Positions 1 to 14,287 of a stretch of 35,396 bases of DNA are shown piece after piece. A program made the position numbers and the translations under genes. Numbering within the stretch: the first letter of the stretch is position 1; each line of letters begins with the position of its first letter. Origin of the DNA: Oscillospiraceae bacterium (lineage in GTDB: Bacteria > Bacillota > Clostridia > Oscillospirales > Ruminococcaceae); the NCBI GenBank assembly GCA_029007315.1, contig JAQXHO010000150.1:1-35396 (forward strand), given 5' to 3'. The notes under the pieces are model-generated. The model was not told where the DNA came from. It did not search any database and worked only from the letters and a program-made list of their open reading frames with translations.

Positions 1-1124
1 GTAGAGAAACGGAAATAGCCTTCACCGCATTCGCCGAATCCCTGTCCAGGTGTACCTACAACCTGGATCTCATTCAGAAGAAGATCGAAAAATTCCCAGC
101 TGGTCATGCCTTCAGGACACTTCATCCAAATATACGGTGCGTTTTTACCGCCGCAGTACCAGATTCCAAGCTCATCAAGTGCCTTCATAAGGCAGGCAGC
201 ATTGTTCTTATAGATCTTTATGTTGTCATGGATCTGCTTCTGTCCTTCGGGAGTGAATACCGCAGAAGCACCCTTCTGGATAATATATGAAACGCCGTTT
301 GTCTTTGTTGTACGGTTACGAACCCACATGGAGTTAAGGTTCATGCCCTTTCTTTCAAGTTCCTTTGGAATAACAGTGTATCCAAGACGTGTGCCTGTAA
401 AGCCTGCTGTTTTGGAGAGAGAACATATCTCAATAGCACAGGTTCTTGCTCCCTCTATCTCAAAAATGCTGTGAGGCAATGTTTCATCTTCAATAAATGC
501 CTCATATGCAGCGTCAAAGAGAATAACGGAGCCTCTGCTGTTTGCATAGTCCACCCATTTTTTCAATTTCTGCTTGTCAAAAACTGCACCTGTGGGATTG
601 TTTGGAGAACATATGTAGAGAATATCTGCATTTATACTGTCATCCGGTTCAGGAAGAAATCCATTTTCTCTTCCGGAAGAAAGATGAACGATATTTCTGC
701 CGCCCATTACGTTGGCGTCAACATATGCAGGATATGCCGGCTCAATTACCAGAGATGTATTATCACGTGAAAACAGGTCGAGAATATCTCCCAGTTCGTC
801 GCTTGCGCCGCTTGAAACAAAAATTTCTTCAGATGAAAGCTCTACTCCTCTGTTCTTGTAATAATCAGCAATTGCTTCACGAAGGAAGGGCGCACCGCAT
901 TCCGGCATATATCCGTGGAATGAATCTGCCTTTGCCTGGTCATCAACTGCCTCATGAAGCTTCTGAATAACAGCGTCACAAAGCGGCAGAGATACATCGC
1001 CTATTCCCATTCTGTATAAATGTGCGTCTGGATGAAGATTCAGATAAGCCTTTGTTTTCTGTGCAATATTATAAAACAAATATGAGTCCTTCAGATCTCC
1101 ATAAAAAAGATTTGGTGTAATCAT
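1..1124 (-). CDS. dapL: LL-diaminopimelate aminotransferase (3' end cut by window edge)
   Basis: A PLP-dependent class I/II aminotransferase reads from ATG at 1124 and stays open to base 1, giving about 374 residues of a family usually near 400; only the C-terminus is missing. It begins MITPNLFYGDLKDSYLF, carries the CSPNNPTG motif, and has the PLP lysine in SLSKTAGFTGTRLGY (about Lys238). The visible end reads GEGYFRFS, close to the family's C-terminal strand. DapL converts tetrahydrodipicolinate to LL-diaminopimelate in one step with glutamate as amino donor, in the cytoplasm, for lysine and peptidoglycan. Its ATG overlaps the dapF stop by four bases (ATGA), so the two are translationally coupled. 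The dapL call rather than a generic aspartate aminotransferase rests on the motifs and on the dapF neighbour. Confidence 0.9.
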   Translation of the reverse strand, partial: MITPNLFYGDLKDSYLFYNIAQKTKAYLNLHPDAHLYRMGIGDVSLPLCDAVIQKLHEAVDDQAKADSFHGYMPECGAPFLREAIADYYKNRGVELSSEEIFVSSGASDELGDILDLFSRDNTSLVIEPAYPAYVDANVMGGRNIVHLSSGRENGFLPEPDDSINADILYICSPNNPTGAVFDKQKLKKWVDYANSRGSVILFDAAYEAFIEDETLPHSIFEIEGARTCAIEICSLSKTAGFTGTRLGYTVIPKELERKGMNLNSMWVRNRTTKTNGVSYIIQKGASAVFTPEGQKQIHDNIKIYKNNAACLMKALDELGIWYCGGKNAPYIWMKCPEGMTSWEFFDLLLNEIQVVGTPGQGFGECGEGYFRFS

Positions 1125-1909
1125 TCTTCTACCTCTCCTTCGTAAATTGTTTCAGCAGGACCTGTCATTGTAATGCCGAAATCATTTGACACATTGATTT
1201 TCAGAGTTCCGCCGTCAAGAATAACAGATATTTCATCATTATGACGGCACTTATTTTTCATTACGGAAGCTGCTGCTGAAGCGCAGGCACCTGTTCCGCA
1301 GGCCATAGTGATTCCGCTGCCTCGTTCCCATACTCTCATTCGAATGGTGCTGTCATCAATCACCTGTACAAATTCTACATTTACGCCGCCGGGAAATGCC
1401 TCATGATGTTCAATAGCAGGTCCGATTTTATCAAGCAGACAAGCTTCGGCGTCGGGAACAAATATTACCGCATGAGGATTGCCCATTGATACGGGTGTAC
1501 AGATGATCTCCTCACCGTCTATATTTAGTGTAAGGTCATCATCAATTACAGCATTTCCCATATCAACAGAAACACTTTTTACTTTTCCACTTACGGTTTT
1601 AAGGTCAAGGGTCTTTATGCCCGAAAGTGTTTCAATGGTAAGATGCTTTTTATCAGTATAGCCCTTATCATAAACATATTTTCCCACACATCTTATGCCG
1701 TTCCCGCACATTTTGGCTTCGCTACCGTCTGCATTGAAAATACGCATTTTGAAATCTGCAATGTCAGAATGACATATCCAGATCATTCCGTCAGAACCTG
1801 CACCAAAATGACGTTCCGAAAGTCTTATTGAAAGCTCCTCCGGATTTACAGGTTCGCCGTAAACATAAAGATAATCATTGCCAAGACCGTGCATTTTTGT
1901 GAAGTGCAT
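1121..1909 (-). CDS. dapF: Diaminopimelate epimerase
   Basis: This 262-residue protein matches the usual DapF length and converts LL- to meso-diaminopimelate for lysine and peptidoglycan. The two catalytic cysteines are visible: Cys68 in AKMCGNGIRC and Cys204 in TMACGTGACAS. The frame is open eight codons further upstream, but AAGGAGG stands seven bases before the ATG at 1909, and MHFTKMHGLGNDY is the family's normal N-terminus, so that start is chosen. It follows carB by 13 bases and overlaps dapL by four. Together DapF and DapL form a lysine/cell-wall module at the distal end of the nitrogen-rich minus-strand operon. Confidence 0.95.
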   Translation of the reverse strand: MHFTKMHGLGNDYLYVYGEPVNPEELSIRLSERHFGAGSDGMIWICHSDIADFKMRIFNADGSEAKMCGNGIRCVGKYVYDKGYTDKKHLTIETLSGIKTLDLKTVSGKVKSVSVDMGNAVIDDDLTLNIDGEEIICTPVSMGNPHAVIFVPDAEACLLDKIGPAIEHHEAFPGGVNVEFVQVIDDSTIRMRVWERGSGITMACGTGACASAAASVMKNKCRHNDEISVILDGGTLKINVSNDFGITMTGPAETIYEGEVEE

Positions 1910-1922
1910 AATTAATTCCTCC

Positions 1923-4900
1923 TTATGCGTCAATTGTTGATATGCCTATTGTAACCTCTTCAAGAACGTCAAGAAGAACTCTTACCGTATCAAGAGATGT
2001 AAGCATTGTGATATTGTTCTGTGTGGCACATCTTCTGATTGCTACGCCGTCCTCATAATGAATACCTGACAGAATTGCACGGGTATTTATTACATAGCTT
2101 ACATAACCGGCTCTTATGGATTCAAGTATCTCCTCGCTGCCTTCACTGAGTTTTCTGCGGATTCTTGTTCTTATACCATGCTCTTTAAGGAAATTCGCAG
2201 TTCCCACAGTAGCTTCAATGTTAAAGCCCATGTCATAGAAACGTCTGATAAGCGGAAGTGCTTCTTCCTTGTCCTCATCAGCAAGAGTTACAAAAACAGT
2301 TCCGTAATTCTGAACGTGAACGCCCGATGCAATGAGCGCCTTGTATACAGCACGGTGAAGCTTTTCATCATATCCGATTGCTTCGCCTGTGGACTTCATT
2401 TCCGGTGAAAGATATGCGTCCATGCCGTTCAGCTTTGAGAATGAAAATGCAGGTGTTTTAACATAGAAGCGTTTCTTTTCCTCAGGGTAAAGCACATTTA
2501 TGCCCTGTTCCTCAAGGTTCTTTCCGAGTATCACAAGTGTTGCAATATCAGCAAGGCTGTATCCTGTTGCCTTAGAAAGGAATGGCACTGTTCTTGATGA
2601 ACGTGGATTTACTTCTATTATATATACACTTTCATCATCATCAACAATAAACTGAATGTTAAAAAGTCCTATTATTCCGATTCCCAGACCAAGCTTTTTT
2701 GTATATTCAAGAATGGTCTTCTTTACCTTGTCTGAAATACTGAATGAAGGATAAACGCTAATTGAATCTCCGGAATGAATACCAGTTCTCTCAACCAGCT
2801 CCATTATTCCGGGAACAAACACCTGTTTTCCGTCACAGATAGCGTCAACTTCTACTTCCTTGCCTCGGATATATTTATCTACCAGTACCGGCTTGTCCTC
2901 ATCAATCTCTACAGCTGTTTTAAGATAATGTCTTAGCTGCTCTTCCTTTGCAACGATCTGCATTGCTCTGCCGCCAAGCACAAAGCTTGGACGTACAAGT
3001 ACAGGATAGCCGATCTCTTCAGCTGCCTTTATGCCTGCTTCAATATTTGTAACAGCCTGACCCTTTGGCTGAGGAATGTCAAGGGACAGCAGCAGTTTTT
3101 CAAAGGCGTCACGGTTTTCTGCTCTTTCAATGGCGTCGCAGTCTGTTCCAATTATCTTCACTCCACGCTCACGAAGCGGTTCTGCAAGATTGATAGCTGT
3201 CTGTCCGCCCAGTGTTGCAATTACACCATAGGGCTTTTCAAGGTCGATAACATCCATTACGTCTTCAACGCAAAGCGGCTCAAAATACAGCTTGTCTGAA
3301 CAAGTGTAGTCTGTGGAAACTGTTTCCGGGTTATTATTAATTATAATAGCCTCATAACCTGCCTGCTTGATAGTTTTAACAGCATGAACGGTGGAATAGT
3401 CAAATTCGACACCCTGTCCGATTCTGATAGGACCGGAACCTAAAACAATAACTTTCGGCTTATCTGAGATTACAGATTCATTCTCCTCCTCATATGTTGA
3501 GTAGAAATACGGAATATAGCTGTCAAATTCAGACGCACAGGTATCGATCATTTTGTAAACAGGAATTATGCCGTTTTCTTTTCTGAGGTTGTAAACCTGT
3601 ACTTCCGGAATATTCCAGAGAAGTGCTATTTCCTTATCGGAAAATCCCATTTTCTTTGCTTCTTTAAGAATCTTTATATCTCCGGTACCGGACTTTATTT
3701 TCTTTTCCTCTTCAATAATATTATTAAGTTTTCGGATAAAGAACTTATCAATTGATGTTGCTTTTGTAATCGCCTTTATCTCACAGCCCTGTCTTAAAAG
3801 TTCCGCAATTGCATATATGCGGTCATCTGTTCCGATTTTTATATATTCCAGAAGCTCCTCGCTGCCTAATCCGTCAAACTTTGGATTGTGAAGATGGAAT
3901 ACACCTATTTCAAGTGAACGAATTGCTTTCAGAAGGCTTTCCTCTACAGTTCGTCCAACGCTCATAACCTCGCCTGTAGCCTTCATCTGAGTGCTGAGAG
4001 AATTATTTGCGTCGGCAAATTTATCAAATGGGAATCTCGGCATTTTTGTGACAACATAGTCAAGTGCAGGCTCAAATGATGCAGGAGTATTTGCTATTCT
4101 TATCTCATCAAGAGTCATTCCCACGCCGATCTTTGCTGAAACCCGGGCAATAGGATATCCGCTTGCCTTTGAAGCAAGTGCAGATGAACGTGAAACTCTT
4201 GGATTCACCTCAATCAGATAGTACTGGAATGACTTCGGGTCAAGTGCAAACTGTACATTGCAGCCGCCTTCAATTTCAAGGGCACGGATTATCTTCAGCG
4301 CACTGTCACGAAGCATATGGTATTCTTTGTTTGTAAGAGTCTGTGAAGGACATACTACAATGGAATCTCCTGTGTGTATGCCAACAGGGTCAAGGTTCTC
4401 CATGTTACAGATAGTAATAGCCGTGTCATTGCTGTCACGCATTACCTCATATTCGATTTCCTTGTAACCCTTTACGCTTTTTTCAATAAGAACCTGATTT
4501 ACAGGTGAAAGTGCCAGAGCATTTTTCATGAGAAGCCTGCATTCATCTTCATTATCCGCAAAACCGCCGCCTGTTCCTCCAAGAGTAAATGCGGGACGGA
4601 GAACCACAGGATAGCCGATTTTTCTTGCCGCCTGCAAGCCTTCTTCTATAGAATTTGCAATATCAGAAGGAAGCACAGGTTCACCAAGTTCTTCACAAAG
4701 TTCCTTGAAAAGCTCACGGTCTTCAGCTCGTTCTATACTGCTGCTTTTAGTTCCCAGAAGCTCTACACGGCACTCCTTCAGAATACCCTTCTTTTCAAGC
4801 TGCATTGCAAGGTTAAGTCCCGTCTGACCGCCAATTCCGGGCAGGATTGCATCCGGACGTTCAAAACGAATAATTTTTGCAATATATTCAAGAGTCAGAG

Positions 4901-5102
4901 GCTCCATATATACCTTATCTGCAATGGAAGTGTCAGTCATAATGGTGGCAGGATTGGAGTTGCAAAGCACTACCTCATAGCCTTCCTCTTTAAGTGCAAG
5001 GCAAGCCTGGGTTCCTGCATAGTCAAATTCAGCCGCCTGACCAATTACAATTGGTCCTGAACCTATAACGAGGATTTTATTTATATCTTTTCTTTTAGGC
5101 AT
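1923..5102 (-). CDS. carB: Carbamoyl-phosphate synthase large subunit
   Basis: At 1059 residues this is a full-length CarB. It uses ammonia channelled from CarA, bicarbonate and two ATP to make carbamoyl phosphate for pyrimidines and arginine. The two homologous ATP-grasp halves are evident: the N-terminal half opens [23 protein letters not shown] and the second opens [20 protein letters not shown]. Each contains a metal/ATP site of the form EVNPR(V/S)SRS or EVNPRSSRT. The last roughly 130 residues form the MGS-like allosteric domain, where UMP or ornithine act in relatives. The start overlaps the end of carA by eight bases, with GGAGGA upstream inside carA, indicating coupled translation of the heterodimer. 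Confidence 0.98.
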   Translation of the reverse strand: MPKRKDINKILVIGSGPIVIGQAAEFDYAGTQACLALKEEGYEVVLCNSNPATIMTDTSIADKVYMEPLTLEYIAKIIRFERPDAILPGIGGQTGLNLAMQLEKKGILKECRVELLGTKSSSIERAEDRELFKELCEELGEPVLPSDIANSIEEGLQAARKIGYPVVLRPAFTLGGTGGGFADNEDECRLLMKNALALSPVNQVLIEKSVKGYKEIEYEVMRDSNDTAITICNMENLDPVGIHTGDSIVVCPSQTLTNKEYHMLRDSALKIIRALEIEGGCNVQFALDPKSFQYYLIEVNPRVSRSSALASKASGYPIARVSAKIGVGMTLDEIRIANTPASFEPALDYVVTKMPRFPFDKFADANNSLSTQMKATGEVMSVGRTVEESLLKAIRSLEIGVFHLHNPKFDGLGSEELLEYIKIGTDDRIYAIAELLRQGCEIKAITKATSIDKFFIRKLNNIIEEEKKIKSGTGDIKILKEAKKMGFSDKEIALLWNIPEVQVYNLRKENGIIPVYKMIDTCASEFDSYIPYFYSTYEEENESVISDKPKVIVLGSGPIRIGQGVEFDYSTVHAVKTIKQAGYEAIIINNNPETVSTDYTCSDKLYFEPLCVEDVMDVIDLEKPYGVIATLGGQTAINLAEPLRERGVKIIGTDCDAIERAENRDAFEKLLLSLDIPQPKGQAVTNIEAGIKAAEEIGYPVLVRPSFVLGGRAMQIVAKEEQLRHYLKTAVEIDEDKPVLVDKYIRGKEVEVDAICDGKQVFVPGIMELVERTGIHSGDSISVYPSFSISDKVKKTILEYTKKLGLGIGIIGLFNIQFIVDDDESVYIIEVNPRSSRTVPFLSKATGYSLADIATLVILGKNLEEQGINVLYPEEKKRFYVKTPAFSFSKLNGMDAYLSPEMKSTGEAIGYDEKLHRAVYKALIASGVHVQNYGTVFVTLADEDKEEALPLIRRFYDMGFNIEATVGTANFLKEHGIRTRIRRKLSEGSEEILESIRAGYVSYVINTRAILSGIHYEDGVAIRRCATQNNITMLTSLDTVRVLLDVLEEVTIGISTIDA

Positions 5103-6200
5103 TGCACTTTTCCTCCTCCATTATTCTGATAAACCGGTCAAACAAGTATGCGCTGTCCTGAGGTCCCGGCGCACTTTCCGGATGATACTGTACACTGAAA
5201 ACCTTATCCTCATCACATTTCACGCCTTCAATAGTTTCATCAAGAATATTTATATGGGTTGGAACAAGTTTTGTATTCTGAAGACTATTTTTATCTACTG
5301 CATATGAGTGATTCTGTGATGTTATCTCTATTTTTCCGTTTTCAAGATTCCTTACCGGATGATTTCCGCCTCTGTGTCCGAATTTAAGCTTATAGGTTTT
5401 TGCTCCGTAGGCAAGAGAAATTATCTGATGTCCAAGACATATGCCGAATATCGGATATTTGCCTATAAGTGACTTTATAGTATTTATCGTTTCCGGAACA
5501 TCTGTAGGATCTCCGGGTCCGTTTGATATGAAAATTCCGTCCGGATTTATTTTTTCGATTTCCACGGCAGGTGTATTCCACGGAAGTACAGTCACCTTGC
5601 AGCCACGCTGATTAAGAGAACGCACAATATTGGTTTTCATTCCGCAGTCAATTGCCGCAACGTGATACTGTTCATATTTTGCATGGGAAACATAAGATTT
5701 TTTGCAGCTTACAACTGATACTGCATTTTTAGGAAGTTCTGTATTATTCAGAATCTCGATGCCTTCTTCAAGTGGAGTTGATGCGTCAGTTATCAGTACT
5801 TTTCTTGAACCGAAATCACGTACAGAACGTGTGAGCTTTCTTGTATCGATTCCTGAAATTCCGGGAATGCCGTATTTTTTCATAACATCTGAAAGTGTGG
5901 CAGTACTTCTGAAATTTGAAGGTTCATCATTGTACTCTCTTACTATCATTGCTCCGATTGTGGGAACTGCCGTTTCGTAATCATCATCTGCCATACCGTA
6001 GTTTCCTATAAGCGGATATGTCATGACTACTGCCTGATAAGTATAGGACGGATCGGATAATATCTCCTGGTAGCCTGCCATTGAGGTGTTGAATACTATT
6101 TCACAGACCTTTTCGGAATTATCTCCGAAAGAACAGCCGTAGTATTCCTGTCCGTCTTCTAAAATCAGCTTCTTGTTAAACTCCATAACTTTATTTAACC

Positions 6201-6204
<4 letters not shown>
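5095..6204 (-). CDS. carA: Carbamoyl-phosphate synthase small (glutaminase) subunit
   Basis: This is the class I glutamine amidotransferase partner of CarB, 369 residues. The N-terminal CPSase domain starts [17 protein letters not shown]. The C-terminal GATase domain has the nucleophile Cys256 in FGICLGHQ and the His341/Glu343 pair in VQYHPES. The stretch SQNHSYAVD and the GGNHPV segment are also typical. ATG at 6204 overlaps the purF stop (ATGA) and has AGAGG seven bases upstream. A second ATG six codons in ([12 protein letters not shown]) looks more like the family N-terminus, but its Shine-Dalgarno candidate is 12 bases away, so the start is uncertain by six residues. Confidence 0.97.
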
Positions 6205-10808
<4,604 letters not shown>

Positions 10809-10836
10809 AGACTAACCTCTCCGTTTATTTCCAAAT

Positions 10837-12414
10837 TTATTTGCCGCTGTCGCCGTAGTTGGAAAGAACACGTGCTGACGGGTCGTTTACATTGCAGCCT
10901 TCCCACTCCTTATTCGGCATCCAGAAATCCACGATCATTTCACTCTGGGACGGATAGTATTTCTCAAATATCTCACGGTAAAGCAGAGATTCCTTTGTAA
11001 AGGGCTGTGCATGAGTATATTTTTGCCTAAGTTCTTCATACTGCTTGTCAGAATAATACTCTTCTGCATATTCTTTAAGATAATCAACCATGGAATGTCC
11101 CACTGCATCTGAGAAAGCAGCTTTTTCACGCCACAGAATTTCATCCGGGAGATAATCGCCCTCAAATGCCTTTCTGAGCAGATATTTACCCTTGCCGTAT
11201 TTATTGAGTTTCATTTCAGGATCTATGCTCATTACATATTTAACGAAATCAAGATCTCCGAAAGGAACTCTCGCTTCAAGGGAATTTACGGAAATACAGC
11301 GGTCTGCTCTGAGTACGTCATACATATGAAGCTCTCTTATACGCTTTTCAGCTTCTTTCTGGAAAGCCTGTGCGTCCGGAGCAAAATCTGTATACTTGTA
11401 ACCGAACAGCTCATCGGAAATTTCTCCTGTAAGAAGAACACGGATATCTGTCTGCTCATGAATTGCCTTGCAGATAAGGTACATTCCCATGCTGGCACGT
11501 ATCGTTGTTATATCAAACGTACCCAGCAGGTGAATAACATCTTCAAGTGAAGAAATCACATCGTCCTTTGTGATAATTATTTCCTTGTGGTCGCTGCCAA
11601 TATAATCAGCTGCCTGCTTTGCATATTTAAGGTCAATGGCGTCTTCGCTCATTCCTATAGCAAAAGTCTTTATAGGTTCTTCACTCTTCTTTGCTGCAAT
11701 AGCACAGACAAGTGATGAGTCAAGACCGCCTGAAAGCAGGAATCCAACCTTAGCGTCAGCAACAAGACGCTTTTCAACGCCTGCCACAAGTTTATCGTGA
11801 ATATTCCTACACACGGTATCTATATCATTATAGCAGATTTCATCTGTTTTTGCAATATCACAGTAGCATATAAATTTGCCGTCTTTGTAGTAATTTCCCG
11901 GTGGAAAAGGCATTATTTTATCAGTTAAGCCCACAAGGTTTTTTGCTTCGCTTGCAAAAATGATTACACCGTCCTTGTCATAGCCGTAATACAGCGGACG
12001 AATGCCGATAGGATCTCTTGCTGCAATATATTCTTTTGTTTCTCCGTCATAAATTATACACGCAAATTCTGCATCAAGCATTGCAAACATATCAGTTCCA
12101 TACTTTTTATATAACGGCAGCAGAATTTCGCAGTCTGAATCACTTTTAAATGAAAATTCAGCTGCAAGTTCCTTTTTCAGTTTTTCAAATCCATATATTT
12201 CACCATTGCACACAACATAGCTGCCGTCAAGCTCGAAGGGCTGCATTCCAGAAGGAGTAAGTCCCATTATTGCAAGCCTGTGGAAGCCAAGAAGACCGCT
12301 TCCTGTATCTATTATTCTGCTGTCATCAGGTCCTCTTGAAATAGTTTCATCAAACCCCTGCTTAAATGCGTCTGTATCTGCACTGCTACCGCAGTAACCC
12401 ATAATTGAACACAT
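10837..12414 (-). CDS. asnB: Asparagine synthetase B (glutamine hydrolysing)
   Basis: A class II GATase joined to an ATP-dependent synthetase domain, 525 residues, making asparagine from aspartate with glutamine as amide donor. The nucleophile must be residue 2 after Met removal; this fixes the start at the ATG at 12414 (MCSIMGYCGSS), which has GGAGG seven bases upstream, rather than at an open-frame start seven codons earlier. The GATase has SRGPDD, GFHRLAIM and CNGEIYG; the synthetase PP-loop is SGGLDSS at 228-234, followed by GEISDELFGYKY. It is separated from the amt-PII gene by 69 bases that hold a strong hairpin, the longest gap in this operon. Confidence 0.96.
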   Translation of the reverse strand: MCSIMGYCGSSADTDAFKQGFDETISRGPDDSRIIDTGSGLLGFHRLAIMGLTPSGMQPFELDGSYVVCNGEIYGFEKLKKELAAEFSFKSDSDCEILLPLYKKYGTDMFAMLDAEFACIIYDGETKEYIAARDPIGIRPLYYGYDKDGVIIFASEAKNLVGLTDKIMPFPPGNYYKDGKFICYCDIAKTDEICYNDIDTVCRNIHDKLVAGVEKRLVADAKVGFLLSGGLDSSLVCAIAAKKSEEPIKTFAIGMSEDAIDLKYAKQAADYIGSDHKEIIITKDDVISSLEDVIHLLGTFDITTIRASMGMYLICKAIHEQTDIRVLLTGEISDELFGYKYTDFAPDAQAFQKEAEKRIRELHMYDVLRADRCISVNSLEARVPFGDLDFVKYVMSIDPEMKLNKYGKGKYLLRKAFEGDYLPDEILWREKAAFSDAVGHSMVDYLKEYAEEYYSDKQYEELRQKYTHAQPFTKESLLYREIFEKYYPSQSEMIVDFWMPNKEWEGCNVNDPSARVLSNYGDSGK

Positions 12415-12432
12415 AGTAATTCCTCCATGCAC

Positions 12433-12471
12433 CACTTTAGCCGACAGGTTGCATAATCTGTCGGCAAAGTG
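12433..12471 (-). promoter_or_regulatory. Strong intercistronic hairpin between amt-PII and asnB
   Basis: Arms GCCGACAG and CTGTCGGC pair perfectly around a ten-base loop. CACTTT and AAAGTG extend the stem to 14 pairs with one bulged base. On the minus-strand transcript no U-tract follows and the 3' arm ends about seven bases before the asnB ribosome site, so it is not an ordinary terminator for that strand. It could stabilise the upstream glnA-amt segment after processing, or tune asnB translation. On the plus strand a T-rich run follows, but no plus-strand gene is present to need it. Confidence 0.6.
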
Positions 12472-12483
12472 ATTTGTTTATTT

Positions 12484-14256
12484 TTATTCTATATCCTGAA
12501 GAGCGTCATAGCCTTCTTCACCGGTACGAACCTTGATTACGTTTTCAACATCGTATACAAAGATCTTTCCGTCACCGATATGACCTGTGTAAAGCACCTT
12601 CTTTGCCATAGCGATTACCTTGCTTACAGGAACAGCGCTTACAACTATCTCAACCTGCACCTTAGGAAGGAGGTTTGCTTCAACCTGAACACCTCTGTAG
12701 TATTCAAGCTTGCCCTTCTGAACGCCGCAGCCAAGAACGTGGGATACTGTCATACCTGTAATACCAAGCCCCACCATTGCATTTTTGAGAGCCTCAAGAC
12801 GGGATTCCTTACATACGATCTCAATCTTTGTGATCTTGGTTCCGTCAGCTGCAACCTTCTTCTCAAATGTAGGAACCTGCTTAACTTCAACAGCTTCAGC
12901 AACCGGAATGTCACCATCAACTGCAAGAACAGGTGTGTCTTCATCAATGTATTCCGGAAGCATTGAGAAGCCAGCATATGCGGAAGGAAGACCATGCTCT
13001 GTAGCGTCCAGACCGATCGTTTCTTCTTCTCTTGTAACACGAAGACCAAAGACTGCTTTTATAATAAAGAATGTAATTGTAATAGTAACAGCTGTCCATG
13101 CACCTACAGTTACTACGCCCAGAGCCTGCAGACCCAAAAGTTCGAAACCGCCGCCGTAGAAAAGACCTGTGATTGTTTCACCTGAAGCATTTGCTATGGA
13201 ATAGCCTGGAGCAGTATCTGTTGCAAATAAACCAACTGCCAGAGTACCCCAGATACCGTTCATGCAGTGTACTGCAACTGCGCCTACCGGGTCGTCAATA
13301 TGGAGTACATGGTCAAGGAGCCATACACCGAATACTACCAGAACACCTGCAACTGCGCCTATTACTACCGCACCGAAAGCATCGGCAACGTCACAGGGAG
13401 CTGTGATTGCAACAAGGCCTGCAAGAGAAGCGTTCAGACACATGGAAACATCAGGCTTGCCGTACTTGATCCAGGTAAATATCATACATACAACTGTTGC
13501 AACTGCCGGAGCAATTGTTGTTGTAAGGAAAATAGAACCAAGCTGTTCAATTGATTTGGCTGCTGCACCGTTAAAGCCATACCAACCGAACCAGAGAATA
13601 AATACGCCCAAAGCGCCAAGTGCCAGGCTGTGTCCGGGGAATGCGTTTACCTTTGTAACCTTACCGTTTTTATCTCTCTTGAACTTACCAATACGTGCGC
13701 CAAGGATCTTTGCACCGATGAGAGCAGAGATACCGCCTACCATGTGAATTGCACATGAACCTGCAAAATCATGGAATCCAAGCTGTGAAAGCCAGCCGCC
13801 GCCCCAGATCCAGTGAGCTTCAATCGGATAAATAAGACCGGAGATTATTGCTGAATAAATACAGTAGGAAAGGAACTTTGTTCTTTCTGCCATTGCACCG
13901 GAAACGATTGTTGCGGTTGTTGCGCAGAATACAAGGTTGAATACAAAGTTTGAGAAGTCAAAATCCTGATAAGATGTGAAAATATCAAATCCAGGCTTGC
14001 CTATGAATCCAAGAAGATCTTCACCAAGCAGTAAGCTGAAACCTATAAGAATGAACATTACTGTACCGATACAGAAGTCCATAAGGTTCTTCATTATGAT
14101 ATTGCCTGTGTTTTTAGCTCTTGTAAAGCCGGCTTCTACCATTGCAAAACCAGCCTGCATCCAGAATACAAGTGCTGCACCTATAAGGAACCAGACACCA
14201 AATACCTGACCGGAAGACATATCCGATATGAGTTCCATAATTTTTGTTTCATTCAT
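12484..14256 (-). CDS. amt: Ammonium transporter fused to a C-terminal PII signalling domain
   Basis: The first roughly 430 of 590 residues form an Amt/MEP channel with about eleven membrane segments. The conserved pore histidines lie in DFAGSCAIHMVGG and DDPVGAVAVHCMNG, and the family's GLDATEHG...AYAGF tail follows. A short linker leads to a complete PII (GlnB/GlnK) domain from about residue 473. It keeps GITGMTV, the T-loop QKG....YRG, LPK and the ATP loop TGHIGDGKIFV. The position equivalent to Tyr51 of E. coli GlnB is Val525, so it cannot be uridylylated there. Free PII proteins plug Amt channels, so the fusion is presumably a self-gating channel sensing ATP/ADP and 2-oxoglutarate. The start is ATG at 14256 with AAGGAG nine bases upstream, not the TTG three codons before. 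Confidence 0.95.
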   Translation of the reverse strand: MNETKIMELISDMSSGQVFGVWFLIGAALVFWMQAGFAMVEAGFTRAKNTGNIIMKNLMDFCIGTVMFILIGFSLLLGEDLLGFIGKPGFDIFTSYQDFDFSNFVFNLVFCATTATIVSGAMAERTKFLSYCIYSAIISGLIYPIEAHWIWGGGWLSQLGFHDFAGSCAIHMVGGISALIGAKILGARIGKFKRDKNGKVTKVNAFPGHSLALGALGVFILWFGWYGFNGAAAKSIEQLGSIFLTTTIAPAVATVVCMIFTWIKYGKPDVSMCLNASLAGLVAITAPCDVADAFGAVVIGAVAGVLVVFGVWLLDHVLHIDDPVGAVAVHCMNGIWGTLAVGLFATDTAPGYSIANASGETITGLFYGGGFELLGLQALGVVTVGAWTAVTITITFFIIKAVFGLRVTREEETIGLDATEHGLPSAYAGFSMLPEYIDEDTPVLAVDGDIPVAEAVEVKQVPTFEKKVAADGTKITKIEIVCKESRLEALKNAMVGLGITGMTVSHVLGCGVQKGKLEYYRGVQVEANLLPKVQVEIVVSAVPVSKVIAMAKKVLYTGHIGDGKIFVYDVENVIKVRTGEEGYDALQDIE

Positions 14257-14287
14257 CTCAATCAACTCCTTAGTTTTTCATAAAAAT

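Noticed and set aside
12433-12471. A rho-independent terminator ending the glnA-amt transcript.
   Set aside because: No U-tract follows the stem on the minus strand; the T-rich run is on the opposite side.
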